Source of the DNA: Paraburkholderia caballeronis | GTDB lineage: Bacteria > Pseudomonadota > Gammaproteobacteria > Burkholderiales > Burkholderiaceae | Direction of reading: 5' to 3' | Length of the DNA stretch: 64,000 nt | Assembly: GCF_900104845.1 (NCBI RefSeq) | Contig: NZ_FNSR01000003.1 | Location: 744,001-808,000 of the forward strand | Shown here: in pieces, positions 7,909 through 16,910 of the stretch | Position numbering within the stretch: the stretch's first letter is position 1 | Layout of the letters: the number at the start of each line of letters is the position of its first letter | Notes under the pieces: model-generated | What the model was told of the DNA's origin: nothing | Database searches by the model: none | The model's input: only the letters and a program-made list of their open reading frames with translations | Made by a program: the position numbers and the translations under genes

Positions 7909-8529
7909 TCATGCGGCCTTGTCAGCGAAGACATCGGCAGCGATCGCGGGCGGTTCCGGGTCTGCTATCTGCGAGCCGGCGGCCGACGCGGCCCGCCTGC
8001 CTTCGCCCAGCCGGCGCGCCGTGCGCAGCAGTTCGAAACCGCGGTCGGCGGCCATGTCGAACGCGCTGCGCCCGTCCGGCGCATACAGGCCCTCGCTCGC
8101 GCCGAGCGACAGCAGCAGTCGCATCACCTCGACCCGGCCGCTCGCCGCCGCCTGCATCAGACACGTGATGTCATGGTCGTTCGCGTGATCGATCTCGATG
8201 CCCGCGCCGACGAGACGCAGGATCGGCGCGGGCGCGCCGCCGATGCACGCATGCCACAGCGCGTGGTTGCCTTCGTCGTCGAGCGCGTCGATGCGTGCGC
8301 CCGCGTCGAGCAGCGCGGCGACCACCGGATCGTCGCCGTGCAGCGCCGCGAGCATCAGCGGCGTGACGCCGTCGAGACCGCGCGACTGGACATCCGGGAA
8401 ATCGTGATTCGTAAGCCATACCGCGAGGGCGGCGGGCAGATCGCGTCGCGGGGCCGCGCCGGCGGCCGGCGCGGCATGGCGGCCGGCGCTTTCGCGCGCA
8501 ACGGGAACGGTGTCGGTATGCAGGGACAT
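7909..8529 (-). CDS. Ankyrin-repeat protein of the nif cluster
   Basis: The 206-residue protein contains about four ankyrin repeats between residues 50 and 165: GVTPLMLAALHGDDPVVAAL, then EGNHALWHACIGG, then DITCLMQAAASGRVEVMRLL, then a degenerate DGRSAFDMAADRG. Ankyrin proteins act by binding partners. A low-complexity N-terminus and a C-terminal tail flank the repeats. It lies in the minus-strand group downstream of an unknown gene and a strong hairpin. Confidence 0.85.
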   Translation of the reverse strand: MSLHTDTVPVARESAGRHAAPAAGAAPRRDLPAALAVWLTNHDFPDVQSRGLDGVTPLMLAALHGDDPVVAALLDAGARIDALDDEGNHALWHACIGGAPAPILRLVGAGIEIDHANDHDITCLMQAAASGRVEVMRLLLSLGASEGLYAPDGRSAFDMAADRGFELLRTARRLGEGRRAASAAGSQIADPEPPAIAADVFADKAA

Positions 8530-8568
8530 GATCGCGCTCCGGCTCGGAGTGATGGCAGGGTGGGGACG

Positions 8569-8600
8569 CCGGGGCGCGTCGGCGGCGCGACGCGCCCCGG
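8569..8600. terminator. Strong GC hairpin in the minus-strand nif group
   Basis: A perfect 13-base stem (CCGGGGCGCGTCG and CGACGCGCCCCGG) with a 6-base loop lies between two minus-strand genes. There is no T run after it in the minus direction. It may attenuate transcription, act as an RNA-stability hairpin, or simply be a GC-rich repeat. Confidence 0.5.
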
Positions 8601-8629
8601 TTTCGGCAAGAACGGTCTTCGCGCCGGCT

Positions 8630-9238
8630 TCAGACCGGCCGGTTTTCGCCGGGGTCGCGCACCGGTCCCATCAGTTCGAGTCCTTCCGCATAGGTGATCG
8701 TGTCGAACGTCACGTCGAACCGCAGCGCCGCGTCGGCGATCGCGTCGAGCTTGCCGGCGGTGTCCTTCTTCTTCAGGTCGTTCTTTTCGAGGTAGAGCAG
8801 TTCGAGCATCTCGTTGTAGACCGTCGATTCGAGAATCGGCAGCACGTAGAACATCGCGCCCTTGTACGGCACCTGGTAGCGTTTGCTCAGATCGATGTTG
8901 TCGCAGAACAGGAAGTACTTGCCGCCGGCCGACAGCGTGTCGCCGAGCACGTCCGCGACGTCCTTCAGCGACTCGAAGCTCAGCAGCCAGCCGGCGAAGA
9001 ATGGCAGATGCGGCTCGCCGACCGTCGCGACCGCCATCGCCTGCTCGCACGACAGTTCCGGCGGGCGCGCTTCGTCGGCGAGCTTCGGCGCGAAACGCAG
9101 CGCGAGTTCGCCGCGAAAGCCGACCCGGCCGAACGTGTTCGTGAGTCCCTTGAACACCGGGTTGAGCAGGCGGCCTTCGTGTTCGAGGCGCGCGAGGGCG
9201 GTGTCGTCGAGTTCCTTGCGGGTGGCGGTGTCGGTCAT
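8630..9238 (-). CDS. Unrecognised nif-cluster protein, 202 residues
   Basis: I do not recognise this family. The protein from the ATG at 9238 (MTDTATRKELDD) has good coding character and is mixed alpha/beta. Visible features are NPVFKGLTNTFGRVGFRGELAL near residues 23-45, a single Cys in CDNID near residue 104, aromatic-rich VPYKGAMFYVLPI near residue 115 and a lysine cluster KNDLKKKD near residue 143. No membrane segment or signal peptide is visible. Its place between the globin and the ankyrin gene suggests co-expression with nitrogenase. Confidence 0.75.
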   Translation of the reverse strand: MTDTATRKELDDTALARLEHEGRLLNPVFKGLTNTFGRVGFRGELALRFAPKLADEARPPELSCEQAMAVATVGEPHLPFFAGWLLSFESLKDVADVLGDTLSAGGKYFLFCDNIDLSKRYQVPYKGAMFYVLPILESTVYNEMLELLYLEKNDLKKKDTAGKLDAIADAALRFDVTFDTITYAEGLELMGPVRDPGENRPV

Positions 9239-9337
9239 GACGGATTCCTTGGCTTCGTGGCATCGGGGGCGGCTGCATCGCAGCACGCCGCTTCGTGGGT
9301 AGGGCGTACTTCGTCGATAAAAGTCCGGCGGTCCGGC

Positions 9338-9757
9338 TCAGTCGCCGTTGTTGCGCATCCAGTCCGCGATCCGGAAGAACGCGCGCATCAGCTCGTCGCG
9401 CAGCGCCGGGTCGGTGGCGGTTTCGTCGAGCGCCGCGCGCATGCACGCGAGCCACGCATCGCGCTCGGCCGCGCCGATCGAAAACGCCGCGTGGCGCATG
9501 CGAAGCCGCGGGTGGCCGCGTTCGTCCGAATAGTGCTTCGGGCCGCCGAGCCATTCGCATAGATAGCGGACCAGCACCGCCTTCACCGGCGCGAGGTCGG
9601 GGCCGTGCAGCGCGCGAATGCCGCGTGCGTCGGGCCGCGTGTCCATCTGCCGGTAGAACGCGTCGACGATGCGCGTCACCGCCGGTTCTCCGCCGATGGC
9701 GTCGAAATGGACGGAGACGCGGCGCGCGTCGACGACGGGAATCGTGAGCGGGTTCAT
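9338..9757 (-). CDS. Truncated hemoglobin, group II-like
   Basis: The 139-residue protein has the trHb-II pattern: DAIGGEPAVTRIVDAFYRQM near residues 18-38, YLCEWLGGPKHYSDERGHPRLRMRH near 64-88 with the proximal histidine in RMRH, then AERDAWLACM near residue 95. It should bind heme and O2 or NO. In a nif cluster it may protect nitrogenase or buffer oxygen. It is the first gene of the minus-strand group and diverges from nifH. An alternative in-frame start lies nine bases upstream. Confidence 0.85.
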   Translation of the reverse strand: MNPLTIPVVDARRVSVHFDAIGGEPAVTRIVDAFYRQMDTRPDARGIRALHGPDLAPVKAVLVRYLCEWLGGPKHYSDERGHPRLRMRHAAFSIGAAERDAWLACMRAALDETATDPALRDELMRAFFRIADWMRNNGD

Positions 9758-9769
9758 GGCGTCATGCAG

Positions 9770-9785
9770 TGCAACAACCGTACCA
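9770..9785 (-). promoter_or_regulatory. Candidate sigma-54 promoter for the globin group
   Basis: Read on the minus strand, TGGTACG-N4-TTGCA resembles the -24/-12 consensus TGGCACG-N4-TTGCA with one change and the correct GG-to-GC spacing. It lies only about 13 bases before the globin ATG, so the message would be almost leaderless unless translation starts lower down. That closeness lowers confidence. Confidence 0.4.
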
Positions 9786-9867
9786 GCGACAAAACCGCCG
9801 GATCGGGCGCGAACCCGCGACCCGATCCCGCGACGGCGGTGTCGTTTGCGACGAAACGCGCACGGTT

Positions 9868-9883
9868 TGTCGGGAAGCCGACA
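9868..9883. promoter_or_regulatory. NifA upstream activator sequence
   Basis: The sequence is TGT, ten bases, ACA, which is exactly the NifA-binding consensus. It lies about 90 bases upstream of the -24 element before nifH and about 85 bases from the reverse candidate promoter. It could therefore serve both divergent transcripts. Confidence 0.8.
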
Positions 9884-9973
9884 GCGCGGCCGTCGCCCGC
9901 CGGGTTCGATGCGGACGCCGCGAACCGCGCGGCAGGGCCGGTTTATCGCGGATTCCGAAGGATCGGCGCGACA

Positions 9974-9989
9974 TGGCACGAAAGCTGCA
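9974..9989 (+). promoter_or_regulatory. Sigma-54 promoter of nifHDK
   Basis: TGGCACG-N4-CTGCA matches the -24/-12 consensus with one change in the -12 box and the standard ten bases between GG and GC. It lies about 160 bases before nifH, leaving a long leader. Together with the NifA site at 9868 it marks the classic NifA/RpoN-controlled promoter. The rest of 9758-10150 shows no further gene. Confidence 0.85.
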
Positions 9990-10105
9990 CCAGAGCGGTC
10001 CGCGGACACACTCCGGCCGATGCGTGAATCGACAGAAGAAGACCATACGGACACCGCAGGCTGAGCACACGGTCGCGGCTTTGCAGCTCTGGTTTGCAGC
10101 CCTGA

Positions 10106-11032
<927 letters not shown>

Positions 11033-11138
11033 ACCCACGCTGAACGGACGGCCCGCGCGCATCGCACTCGACGCATGCAAGACGGATGCGCGCGGACGGC
11101 CGTGCAGCGACGCACAATCCTCACCTATGGAGCATTCC

Positions 11139-12602
11139 ATGACCGCCACGGTTGAAGAGCGCAAGGCCGCGAACAAGGCCCTGATCGACGAAGTGCTGAA
11201 GGCCTATCCGGAGAAGATGGCCAAGCGGCGCGCCAAGCACCTGGGAACCTTCGACGAAGGCAAGCCCGACTGTGGCGTGAAGTCCAACATCAAGTCGCTG
11301 CCCGGCGTGATGACGATTCGCGGCTGCGCGTATGCGGGCTCGAAGGGCGTCGTCTGGGGGCCGATCAAGGACATGATCCACATCAGCCACGGCCCCGTGG
11401 GCTGCGGCCAGTATTCGTGGGCCGCGCGCCGCAACTACTACATCGGCACCACCGGCATCGACACGTTCGTCACGATGCAGTTCACGTCGGACTTCCAGGA
11501 GAAGGACATCGTGTTCGGCGGCGACAAGAAGCTCGACAAGATCATCGACGAGATCCAGCAGCTCTTTCCGCTGAACAAGGGCATCTCGATCCAGAGCGAG
11601 TGTCCGATCGGCCTGATCGGCGACGACATCGAGGCCGTGTCGAAGAAGAAGAGCACGCAGTACGGCGGCCACACGATCGTGCCGGTGCGCTGCGAGGGTT
11701 TTCGCGGCGTGAGCCAGTCGCTCGGCCACCATCTGGCGAACGACGCGATCCGCGACTGGGTGTTCGACCGGACGGACCCGACGAAGCGCGCCGGGTTCGA
11801 ATCGACGCCGTACGACGTCGCGATCATCGGCGACTACAACATCGGCGGCGACGCGTGGTCGAGCCGCATCCTGCTCGAAGAAATCGGCCTGCGCGTGATC
11901 GCGCAGTGGTCCGGCGACGGCTCGATCGCGGAACTGGAGAACACGCCGAAGGCGAAGCTCAACGTGCTGCACTGCTACCGGTCGATGAACTACATCAGCC
12001 GGCACATGGAAGAAAAGTACGGGATTCCGTGGGTCGAATACAACTTCTTCGGCCCGACGATGATCGAGAAGAGCCTGCGCGAGATCGCGAGCCACTTCGA
12101 CGACACGATCAAGGCGAACGCCGAGCGCGTGATCGCGAAGTACCGTCCGCTGATGGACGCGGTGGTCGCGAAGTTCAGGCCGCGCCTGCAGGGCAAGAAG
12201 GTGATGCTGTTCGTCGGCGGGCTGCGCCCGCGCCACGTGATCGGCGCATACGAGGACCTCGGGATGGACGTGGTCGGCACCGGCTACGAGTTCGGTCACA
12301 ACGACGATTATCAGCGCACGACGCACTACGTGAAGGACGGCACGCTGATCTACGACGACGTGACCGGCTACGAATTCGAGAAATTCGTCGAGCAGGTGCA
12401 GCCGGACCTCGTCGGCTCGGGCATCAAGGAGAAATACGTGTTCCAGAAGATGGGCGTGCCGTTCCGCCAGATGCACAGCTGGGACTATTCCGGCCCGTAC
12501 CACGGTTACGACGGCTTCGCGATCTTCGCGCGCGACATGGACATGGCGATTTCGAGCCCGGTATGGGGGCTCGCCAAGGCGCCGTGGAAGAAGACCGCAT
12601 AA
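11139..12602 (+). CDS. nifD: Nitrogenase MoFe protein alpha chain NifD
   Basis: NifD carries the FeMo-cofactor and shares the P-cluster with NifK. The P-cluster cysteines are in [17 protein letters not shown] and QSECPIG. The cofactor cysteine is in LHCYRSMN. The conserved histidines are in SLGHHLAND and in QMHSWDYSG near the C-terminus. I chose the ATG at 11139 because a GGAG lies six bases before it; an in-frame ATG at 11127 would add four residues. The chain has 487 residues. Confidence 0.98.
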   Translation: MTATVEERKAANKALIDEVLKAYPEKMAKRRAKHLGTFDEGKPDCGVKSNIKSLPGVMTIRGCAYAGSKGVVWGPIKDMIHISHGPVGCGQYSWAARRNYYIGTTGIDTFVTMQFTSDFQEKDIVFGGDKKLDKIIDEIQQLFPLNKGISIQSECPIGLIGDDIEAVSKKKSTQYGGHTIVPVRCEGFRGVSQSLGHHLANDAIRDWVFDRTDPTKRAGFESTPYDVAIIGDYNIGGDAWSSRILLEEIGLRVIAQWSGDGSIAELENTPKAKLNVLHCYRSMNYISRHMEEKYGIPWVEYNFFGPTMIEKSLREIASHFDDTIKANAERVIAKYRPLMDAVVAKFRPRLQGKKVMLFVGGLRPRHVIGAYEDLGMDVVGTGYEFGHNDDYQRTTHYVKDGTLIYDDVTGYEFEKFVEQVQPDLVGSGIKEKYVFQKMGVPFRQMHSWDYSGPYHGYDGFAIFARDMDMAISSPVWGLAKAPWKKTA

Positions 12603-12693
12603 ATCAACCCGTGTTCAGGCGCAAGCGGTCGGCGGCCGGCGAGGCCGCCGCTTCGGTCGCCGACCCCATCGATATCGATTCAGGAGTTTCGCC

Positions 12694-14253
12694 ATGCCTC
12701 AATCCGCCGACAAGATTCTCGACCACGAGCTGCTGTTCCGCGAGCCGGAGTACCAGGAAATCTTTCGCAGCAAAAAAGAGAATTTCGAATTCAACCACCC
12801 GGACGAGACGGTCAAGCAGATCGTCGAATGGACCAAAACCGACGACTATAAGCAGAAGAACTTTGCGCGCGATTCGCTGACCGTCAACCCCGCGAAGGCG
12901 TGCCAGCCGCTCGGCGCGGTGTATGTCGCGAACGGCTTTCACAAGACGCTGTCGTTCGTGCACGGCTCACAGGGCTGCGTCGCGTATTACCGGTCGCATT
13001 TCTCGCGGCACTTCAAGGAGCCCACGTCGTGCGTGAGTTCGTCGATGACCGAGGACGCGGCGGTGTTCGGCGGCATGAACAACATGATCGACGGCCTCGC
13101 GAACGCGTACAACCTGTACAAGCCGGAGATGATCGCCGTTTCGACCACCTGCATGGCCGAGGTGATCGGCGACGACCTCGACGCGTTCATCAAGAACAGC
13201 AAGCAGAAGGGCAGCGTGCCGGAGGACTACGACGTGCCGTTCGCGCACACGCCCGCGTTCGTCGGCAGCCACGTGACCGGCTACGACAACGCGCTGCTCG
13301 GCATCCTGAAGCACTTCTGGGACGGCAAGGCGGGTTCGGCCGCGCCGCTTCAGCGCGTGCCGGACGACAGCGTGAACTTCATCGGCGGCTTCGACGGTTT
13401 CGTGGTCGGCAACATGAAGGAGATCCGCCGGATCTTCGATCTGTTCGGCGTGAAGGTCAACGTGATCTGCGACCCGTCCGATACGTGGAACACGCCGACC
13501 GACGGCGAGTTCCGGATGTACGAGGGCGGCACGACGAAGGAAGAGGTGGAGCGCGCGCTGAACGCGAAGGCGACCTTCGTGTTCCAGGAGTACTGCTGCG
13601 AAAAGACCAGCAAGTTCATCGCGGAGCACGGCCAGGAAGTCGTGGTGTTGAACGCGCCGGTCGGCGTCGCCGGCACCGACCGGTTCCTGATGGAGATCGC
13701 GCGCGTGACCGGCAAGCCGATTCCGGCGCAGCTCGAAAAGGAGCGCGGCCAGCTCGTCGACGCGATGGCGGACAGCCAGGCGCATCTGCACGGCAAGCGT
13801 TTCGCGCTGTACGGCGACCCGGACCAGATGCTCGGCTACACGCAGTTCCTGCTGGAACTCGGCGCGGAGCCCGCGCACGTGCTCGCGACCAACGGCAACG
13901 AGGACTGGGCGGCGAAGGTGCGGGCGCTGTTCGACGCGTCGCCCTACGGCGCGGGCTGCAAGGTCTATCCGAAGCGCGACCTGTGGCACATGCGCTCGCT
14001 GCTGTTCACGGAGCCGGTGGACTTCCTGATCGGCAACACCTATGGCAAGTATCTGGAGCGCGACACGAAAACGCCGCTGATCCGGATGGTGTTCCCGATC
14101 TTCGACCGCCACCACTATCACCGCTATCCGACCTGGGGATACGACGGCGCGCTGCGCGTGCTCGTGATGCTGCTCGACGAGTTCTTCGAGACGCTCGACG
14201 CGAACACGATCGTGGCGGCGGAGACCGACTACAGCTACGACATCATCCGTTGA
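12694..14253 (+). CDS. nifK: Nitrogenase MoFe protein beta chain NifK
   Basis: The 519-residue beta chain pairs with NifD and holds the other half of the P-cluster. Its ligand cysteines are in [20 protein letters not shown] and STTCMAEV. The long N-terminal extension before residue 70 is typical of the Azotobacter-like group. A CAGGAG site lies eight bases before the ATG. Downstream, a small conserved gene starts 13 bases after the stop, and a terminator follows that. Confidence 0.99.
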   Translation: MPQSADKILDHELLFREPEYQEIFRSKKENFEFNHPDETVKQIVEWTKTDDYKQKNFARDSLTVNPAKACQPLGAVYVANGFHKTLSFVHGSQGCVAYYRSHFSRHFKEPTSCVSSSMTEDAAVFGGMNNMIDGLANAYNLYKPEMIAVSTTCMAEVIGDDLDAFIKNSKQKGSVPEDYDVPFAHTPAFVGSHVTGYDNALLGILKHFWDGKAGSAAPLQRVPDDSVNFIGGFDGFVVGNMKEIRRIFDLFGVKVNVICDPSDTWNTPTDGEFRMYEGGTTKEEVERALNAKATFVFQEYCCEKTSKFIAEHGQEVVVLNAPVGVAGTDRFLMEIARVTGKPIPAQLEKERGQLVDAMADSQAHLHGKRFALYGDPDQMLGYTQFLLELGAEPAHVLATNGNEDWAAKVRALFDASPYGAGCKVYPKRDLWHMRSLLFTEPVDFLIGNTYGKYLERDTKTPLIRMVFPIFDRHHYHRYPTWGYDGALRVLVMLLDEFFETLDANTIVAAETDYSYDIIR

Positions 14254-14266
14254 GCGGAGCGCGGCC

Positions 14267-14587
14267 ATGGCGAACCCGGTGCTGGTCAAGCTCACGCAGG
14301 ACGGCCGCAGGGTCGAGGTGATCGACGGCTGGGTCTGTCTCGCCGGCGTGCGCGAGGCGGATCGCCTGGTGCCGCTCGCCGAACACCCGAACCGGCAGGC
14401 GATCGCGCGCAGCGTGCCGGGCGCGACGCACGCGGCCGGGCGGCTGCCGCTGACCCATGCGGAAGCCGCGATCGCACAGGGAGCGATGATGGCCGCGCAA
14501 CGCGAGTTCGACGCGAGCGCGGCCGGCATTGCGCAGCGCATCCGGCTCGCGGTGTGGGCGAAGACGGCGGCTGACGGGGTGGAGTAG
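14267..14587 (+). CDS. Unrecognised small protein after nifK
   Basis: The 106-residue protein starts 13 bases after nifK and is very likely on the same transcript. It has a beta-rich N-terminal half (VLVKLTQDGRRVEVIDGWVCLAG) and an alanine-rich helical C-terminal half. I do not recognise a family. Proteins of this size behind nifK in related clusters are annotated as hypothetical. A rho-independent terminator about 90 bases downstream closes the unit. Confidence 0.7.
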   Translation: MANPVLVKLTQDGRRVEVIDGWVCLAGVREADRLVPLAEHPNRQAIARSVPGATHAAGRLPLTHAEAAIAQGAMMAAQREFDASAAGIAQRIRLAVWAKTAADGVE

Positions 14588-14675
14588 GCGGGCGGTTTTT
14601 CTGTACGCGGCCGGAAGATCGGGCGCGGCGGCCGTGGTTTGGCGCAGTGTCTCCACGCTGCGTAGGTGTTGCCCG

Positions 14676-14701
14676 CCGCCCGTTTCGGGGCGGGACTTTT
14701 T
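14676..14701 (+). terminator. Rho-independent terminator after nifHDK
   Basis: A CCGCCC/GGGCGG stem with a 6-base loop is followed after three bases by five T residues. It closes the nifHDK transcript. Confidence 0.75.
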
Positions 14702-15026
14702 CCGGATTCCGGCGCGGGCCGGTCCACGGCGACTCGCGTCCGGATCGATGAAATCAACGGGAGCGGAAGATGATTCGCTGTGATGGCGGCCGAAGGCGAC
14801 AACCGGTCGTGCAACGGCAGCACGTGCCACTGTGCGTGATGCAACGTGGTCAGCCAGCAGTGGATGAACGAGACGGGCGAACCGGGCTTCCGCCTGCGCG
14901 GCCGGTGCGTCGAGTGCGGCGCGTTCGGCTACGTGGCATGGGGCGCGGCCGGGGAGACGGCTTTTCCACACATGCCGATGCCGGTTCCGTTGGGGCCGGC
15001 ATGGGACGATTCGCTGGGAGCGCGTC
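14702..15026. other. Non-genic stretch with a cysteine-rich coding remnant
   Basis: No intact gene is visible here. On the plus strand, 14781-14837 encodes an 18-residue peptide ending in SCNGSTCHCA before a TGA. From about 14846, in another frame, an open stretch reads QQWMNETGEPGFRLRGRC and then VECGAFGYVAW, with a CxxC. The two pieces look like one small cysteine protein broken by a frameshift, but this may be chance. I find no sigma-54 promoter in the interval. Confidence 0.35.
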
Positions 15027-15506
15027 GTGATCTACGTGATCGAACAGTGGGCGGACGGCAAGCCGCGCGCGTGGTTCGCTTACGACGACGCGGATTTCGC
15101 GCGCAAGGTCGCGGCGTCCGATCCGCTGCCGCCCGAGGCAATCTACGACGTCGCGACGCTGCGCGAACTGCTCGAATTCAGCGGACCGTCACCGGACGCC
15201 GACACGCGCGCGAAGTATCCGTCGCTCTGCGCGATCGGCGAAGCAGGCGGCTGGGACGCGCCGCTCTATCGCGCGGACTATCTGCTTGGGCGCGGCGTGT
15301 GCCAGAGCGGACTAGTCACGCCGCGCGACGCGTCGCTCGCGGCGCTGGAAGCGCGCGGCGACTGCGTCGTCTACTGGAACGATGACGACGCGATCGCCGC
15401 GTTCGAGGGCGCGGACCCGCGCATCGCGGGCGACTCGCATTGGCTGTCGCGGCGAGCGTTGTACGAACAACTGGTCGCGCTCGAAGTCCTCGCGGACGAC
15501 AACTGA
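15027..15506 (+). CDS. Unrecognised nif-cluster protein, 159 residues
   Basis: The start is a GTG at 15027, with GGGAG six bases upstream. The protein opens MIYVIEQWADGKPRAWFAYDD, is acidic, and shows a strand-helix pattern with LPPEAIYDVATLRELLEF near residues 34-51 and DCVVYWNDDDAIAAF near residue 112. I know no family for it. The coding bias is clear, and its place between nifHDK and nifEN suggests a nitrogenase-linked role, which is inference. Confidence 0.7.
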   Translation: MIYVIEQWADGKPRAWFAYDDADFARKVAASDPLPPEAIYDVATLRELLEFSGPSPDADTRAKYPSLCAIGEAGGWDAPLYRADYLLGRGVCQSGLVTPRDASLAALEARGDCVVYWNDDDAIAAFEGADPRIAGDSHWLSRRALYEQLVALEVLADDN

Positions 15507-15866
15507 CGCACAGGCCGGGGCAAGCGGAATGACGTCGCGTGCGGATCGGGTCAGTGCGGATGCGCTCGCGCCGCCAACTTCCGACGTGCAACCTCGGGAC
15601 GCGTCATCCCGGCACAAGACGCAAGTCCCTTTCGCCGGCGGACGTCCGCGCAGATTCGCGGGTGGACGCCGAGCCACTGCCTGCCCGGTATCGCGGTCGC
15701 GCCGCGCCATCGCCAGTCGTCGCTGGCCGGCATGGCGGACAAACGGCCGCCGCTGCCCGACGACTGACATGAAGCCATCGAGAATCACGGAACGCTCCGG
15801 CTCGCCTGCCCCGGCCTGCCTGTCGCGCTGCCGGTCCGACCCAGCCGGAGTGGGAAGGAGCAGCCG
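15507..15866. other. Intergenic stretch, nothing recognised
   Basis: About 360 bases without a convincing gene. Short open frames here are arginine rich and lack coding character. I found neither a TGT-N10-ACA site nor a -24/-12 element. A GGAAGGAG ribosome-binding site at the right end belongs to the next gene. Confidence 0.5.
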
Positions 15867-16688
15867 ATGAGTTGGGCGCAGGACCTGGTCCGTCACGCGT
15901 TATGGGCCGCGCAGAGCGAAGCGGCGAAACTCGGCGTCGTCGAGCAGGCGCAGATGGTGACCGCGGTGCAGATGGACGCGATCGAGCGCCTGAGCCCGTC
16001 GCAGCGCGGCCGGGTCCTCGGCCGCGCGTTGATGGCGCCGCATCCGGTCGGCTTCTTCGTTGCGATGCGCGACTGCGCCGGGCTGCGGCGCTTGCTGCCC
16101 GAATTCGACGCGCTGTTCGGCGTGCCGCTGATTTCCGAGGGTCCCGATCCGGCCGACGTCGGCGAGCATCAGTTGCGCGCGCTGGCTGGCGCCGCGCGAC
16201 GCGGTGCGCCGCTGGCGGTGCGGTTTGCGGCGCTCGTCCAGCGGATCGGCATGGGGCTCACGCCGCCCGCGCGCTGGCCGAGCCATCCGGGTCATGAAGC
16301 GCAGGGCGGCGCGCTGCTGCGCACGCTGGCCGATCGCATCGCGCTGCCGGCCGACGCGCTCGACCTCGCCGCGCTCGCGATCGCCGAGGCCGATTGCGTG
16401 CATCGCACGACCGATCGGCGCGTGGCGGCGATGGCCGCGCTGCTCGAACGCGCGTGCGCCGATACGCAAAGCGAACGCTTCGAGCAATTGCTGCTCGTCT
16501 GCACGTGCGATTACGCCGCGTGGCCCGGACACGGCGGCGGCGACTACGTGAAGGCGCAGCGCCTGCGCCGCGCGCTCGCCGCGTACCGGTCGGTGCAACG
16601 GCCCGCCGACCCGGCGGCGTGGCTCGACGCGCGCGCGTCGGCGATCGCGCGTTCGGTGGCGGACCCACGCCGGCACGACGCGGGATGA
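15867..16688 (+). CDS. Cca C-terminal-half paralogue with lost HD dyad
   Basis: The 273-residue protein closely follows the C-terminal half of bacterial CCA tRNA nucleotidyltransferase. The helical linker reads LSPSQRGRVLGRALMAPHP near residues 42-60. It continues MRDCAGLRRLLPEFDALFGVP, then the HD region VRFAALVQRIGMGLTPPARWP near residues 118-138. In Cca enzymes that last motif reads CHDLGKGLTPP. Here His-Asp is Gln125-Arg126 and an upstream His is also gone, so phosphohydrolase activity is unlikely. The nucleotidyltransferase half is absent. It lies between nifK and nifE, so recruitment as an RNA- or protein-binding factor is possible but unproven. Confidence 0.8.
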   Translation: MSWAQDLVRHALWAAQSEAAKLGVVEQAQMVTAVQMDAIERLSPSQRGRVLGRALMAPHPVGFFVAMRDCAGLRRLLPEFDALFGVPLISEGPDPADVGEHQLRALAGAARRGAPLAVRFAALVQRIGMGLTPPARWPSHPGHEAQGGALLRTLADRIALPADALDLAALAIAEADCVHRTTDRRVAAMAALLERACADTQSERFEQLLLVCTCDYAAWPGHGGGDYVKAQRLRRALAAYRSVQRPADPAAWLDARASAIARSVADPRRHDAG

Positions 16689-16858
16689 CGTCGGATGCCG
16701 TCGAACGCCATGAACGACGCGAGCGGCGGCGCGCGCTGTCGCGTTTGCGCCGTCGCGTTGTGTCGCAATCCATTCAAACCGCCCAATCCGCGTTTCACCG
16801 CCGACGGCCGGCGGCCGGAATCCTGCGGCTGCGGTGCGCGGCGCGCGGGTTGTCGCCG

Positions 16859-16874
16859 TGGTATGGAACTTGCC
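16859..16874 (+). promoter_or_regulatory. Sigma-54 promoter of nifENX
   Basis: TGGTATG-N4-TTGCC has the -24/-12 layout with exactly ten bases between GG and GC, 37 bases before the nifE ATG. I did not find a perfect NifA site in the 170 bases upstream, so NifA may act from a weaker or more distant site. Confidence 0.7.
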
Positions 16875-16910
16875 AGTTGCGGGAAACCCCACCTCAGTCA
16901 GGAGCCTGCC

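Noticed and set aside
14838..15385. 180-codon frame overlapping the 159-residue gene
   Set aside because: Only its first 60 codons look coding; the rest is the shadow of the better supported gene at 15027.
16695..16910. Cysteine-rich N-terminal extension of NifE
   Set aside because: It spans the -24/-12 promoter and lacks similarity to NifE; the ATG at 16911 has a good GGAG site and the normal NifE start.
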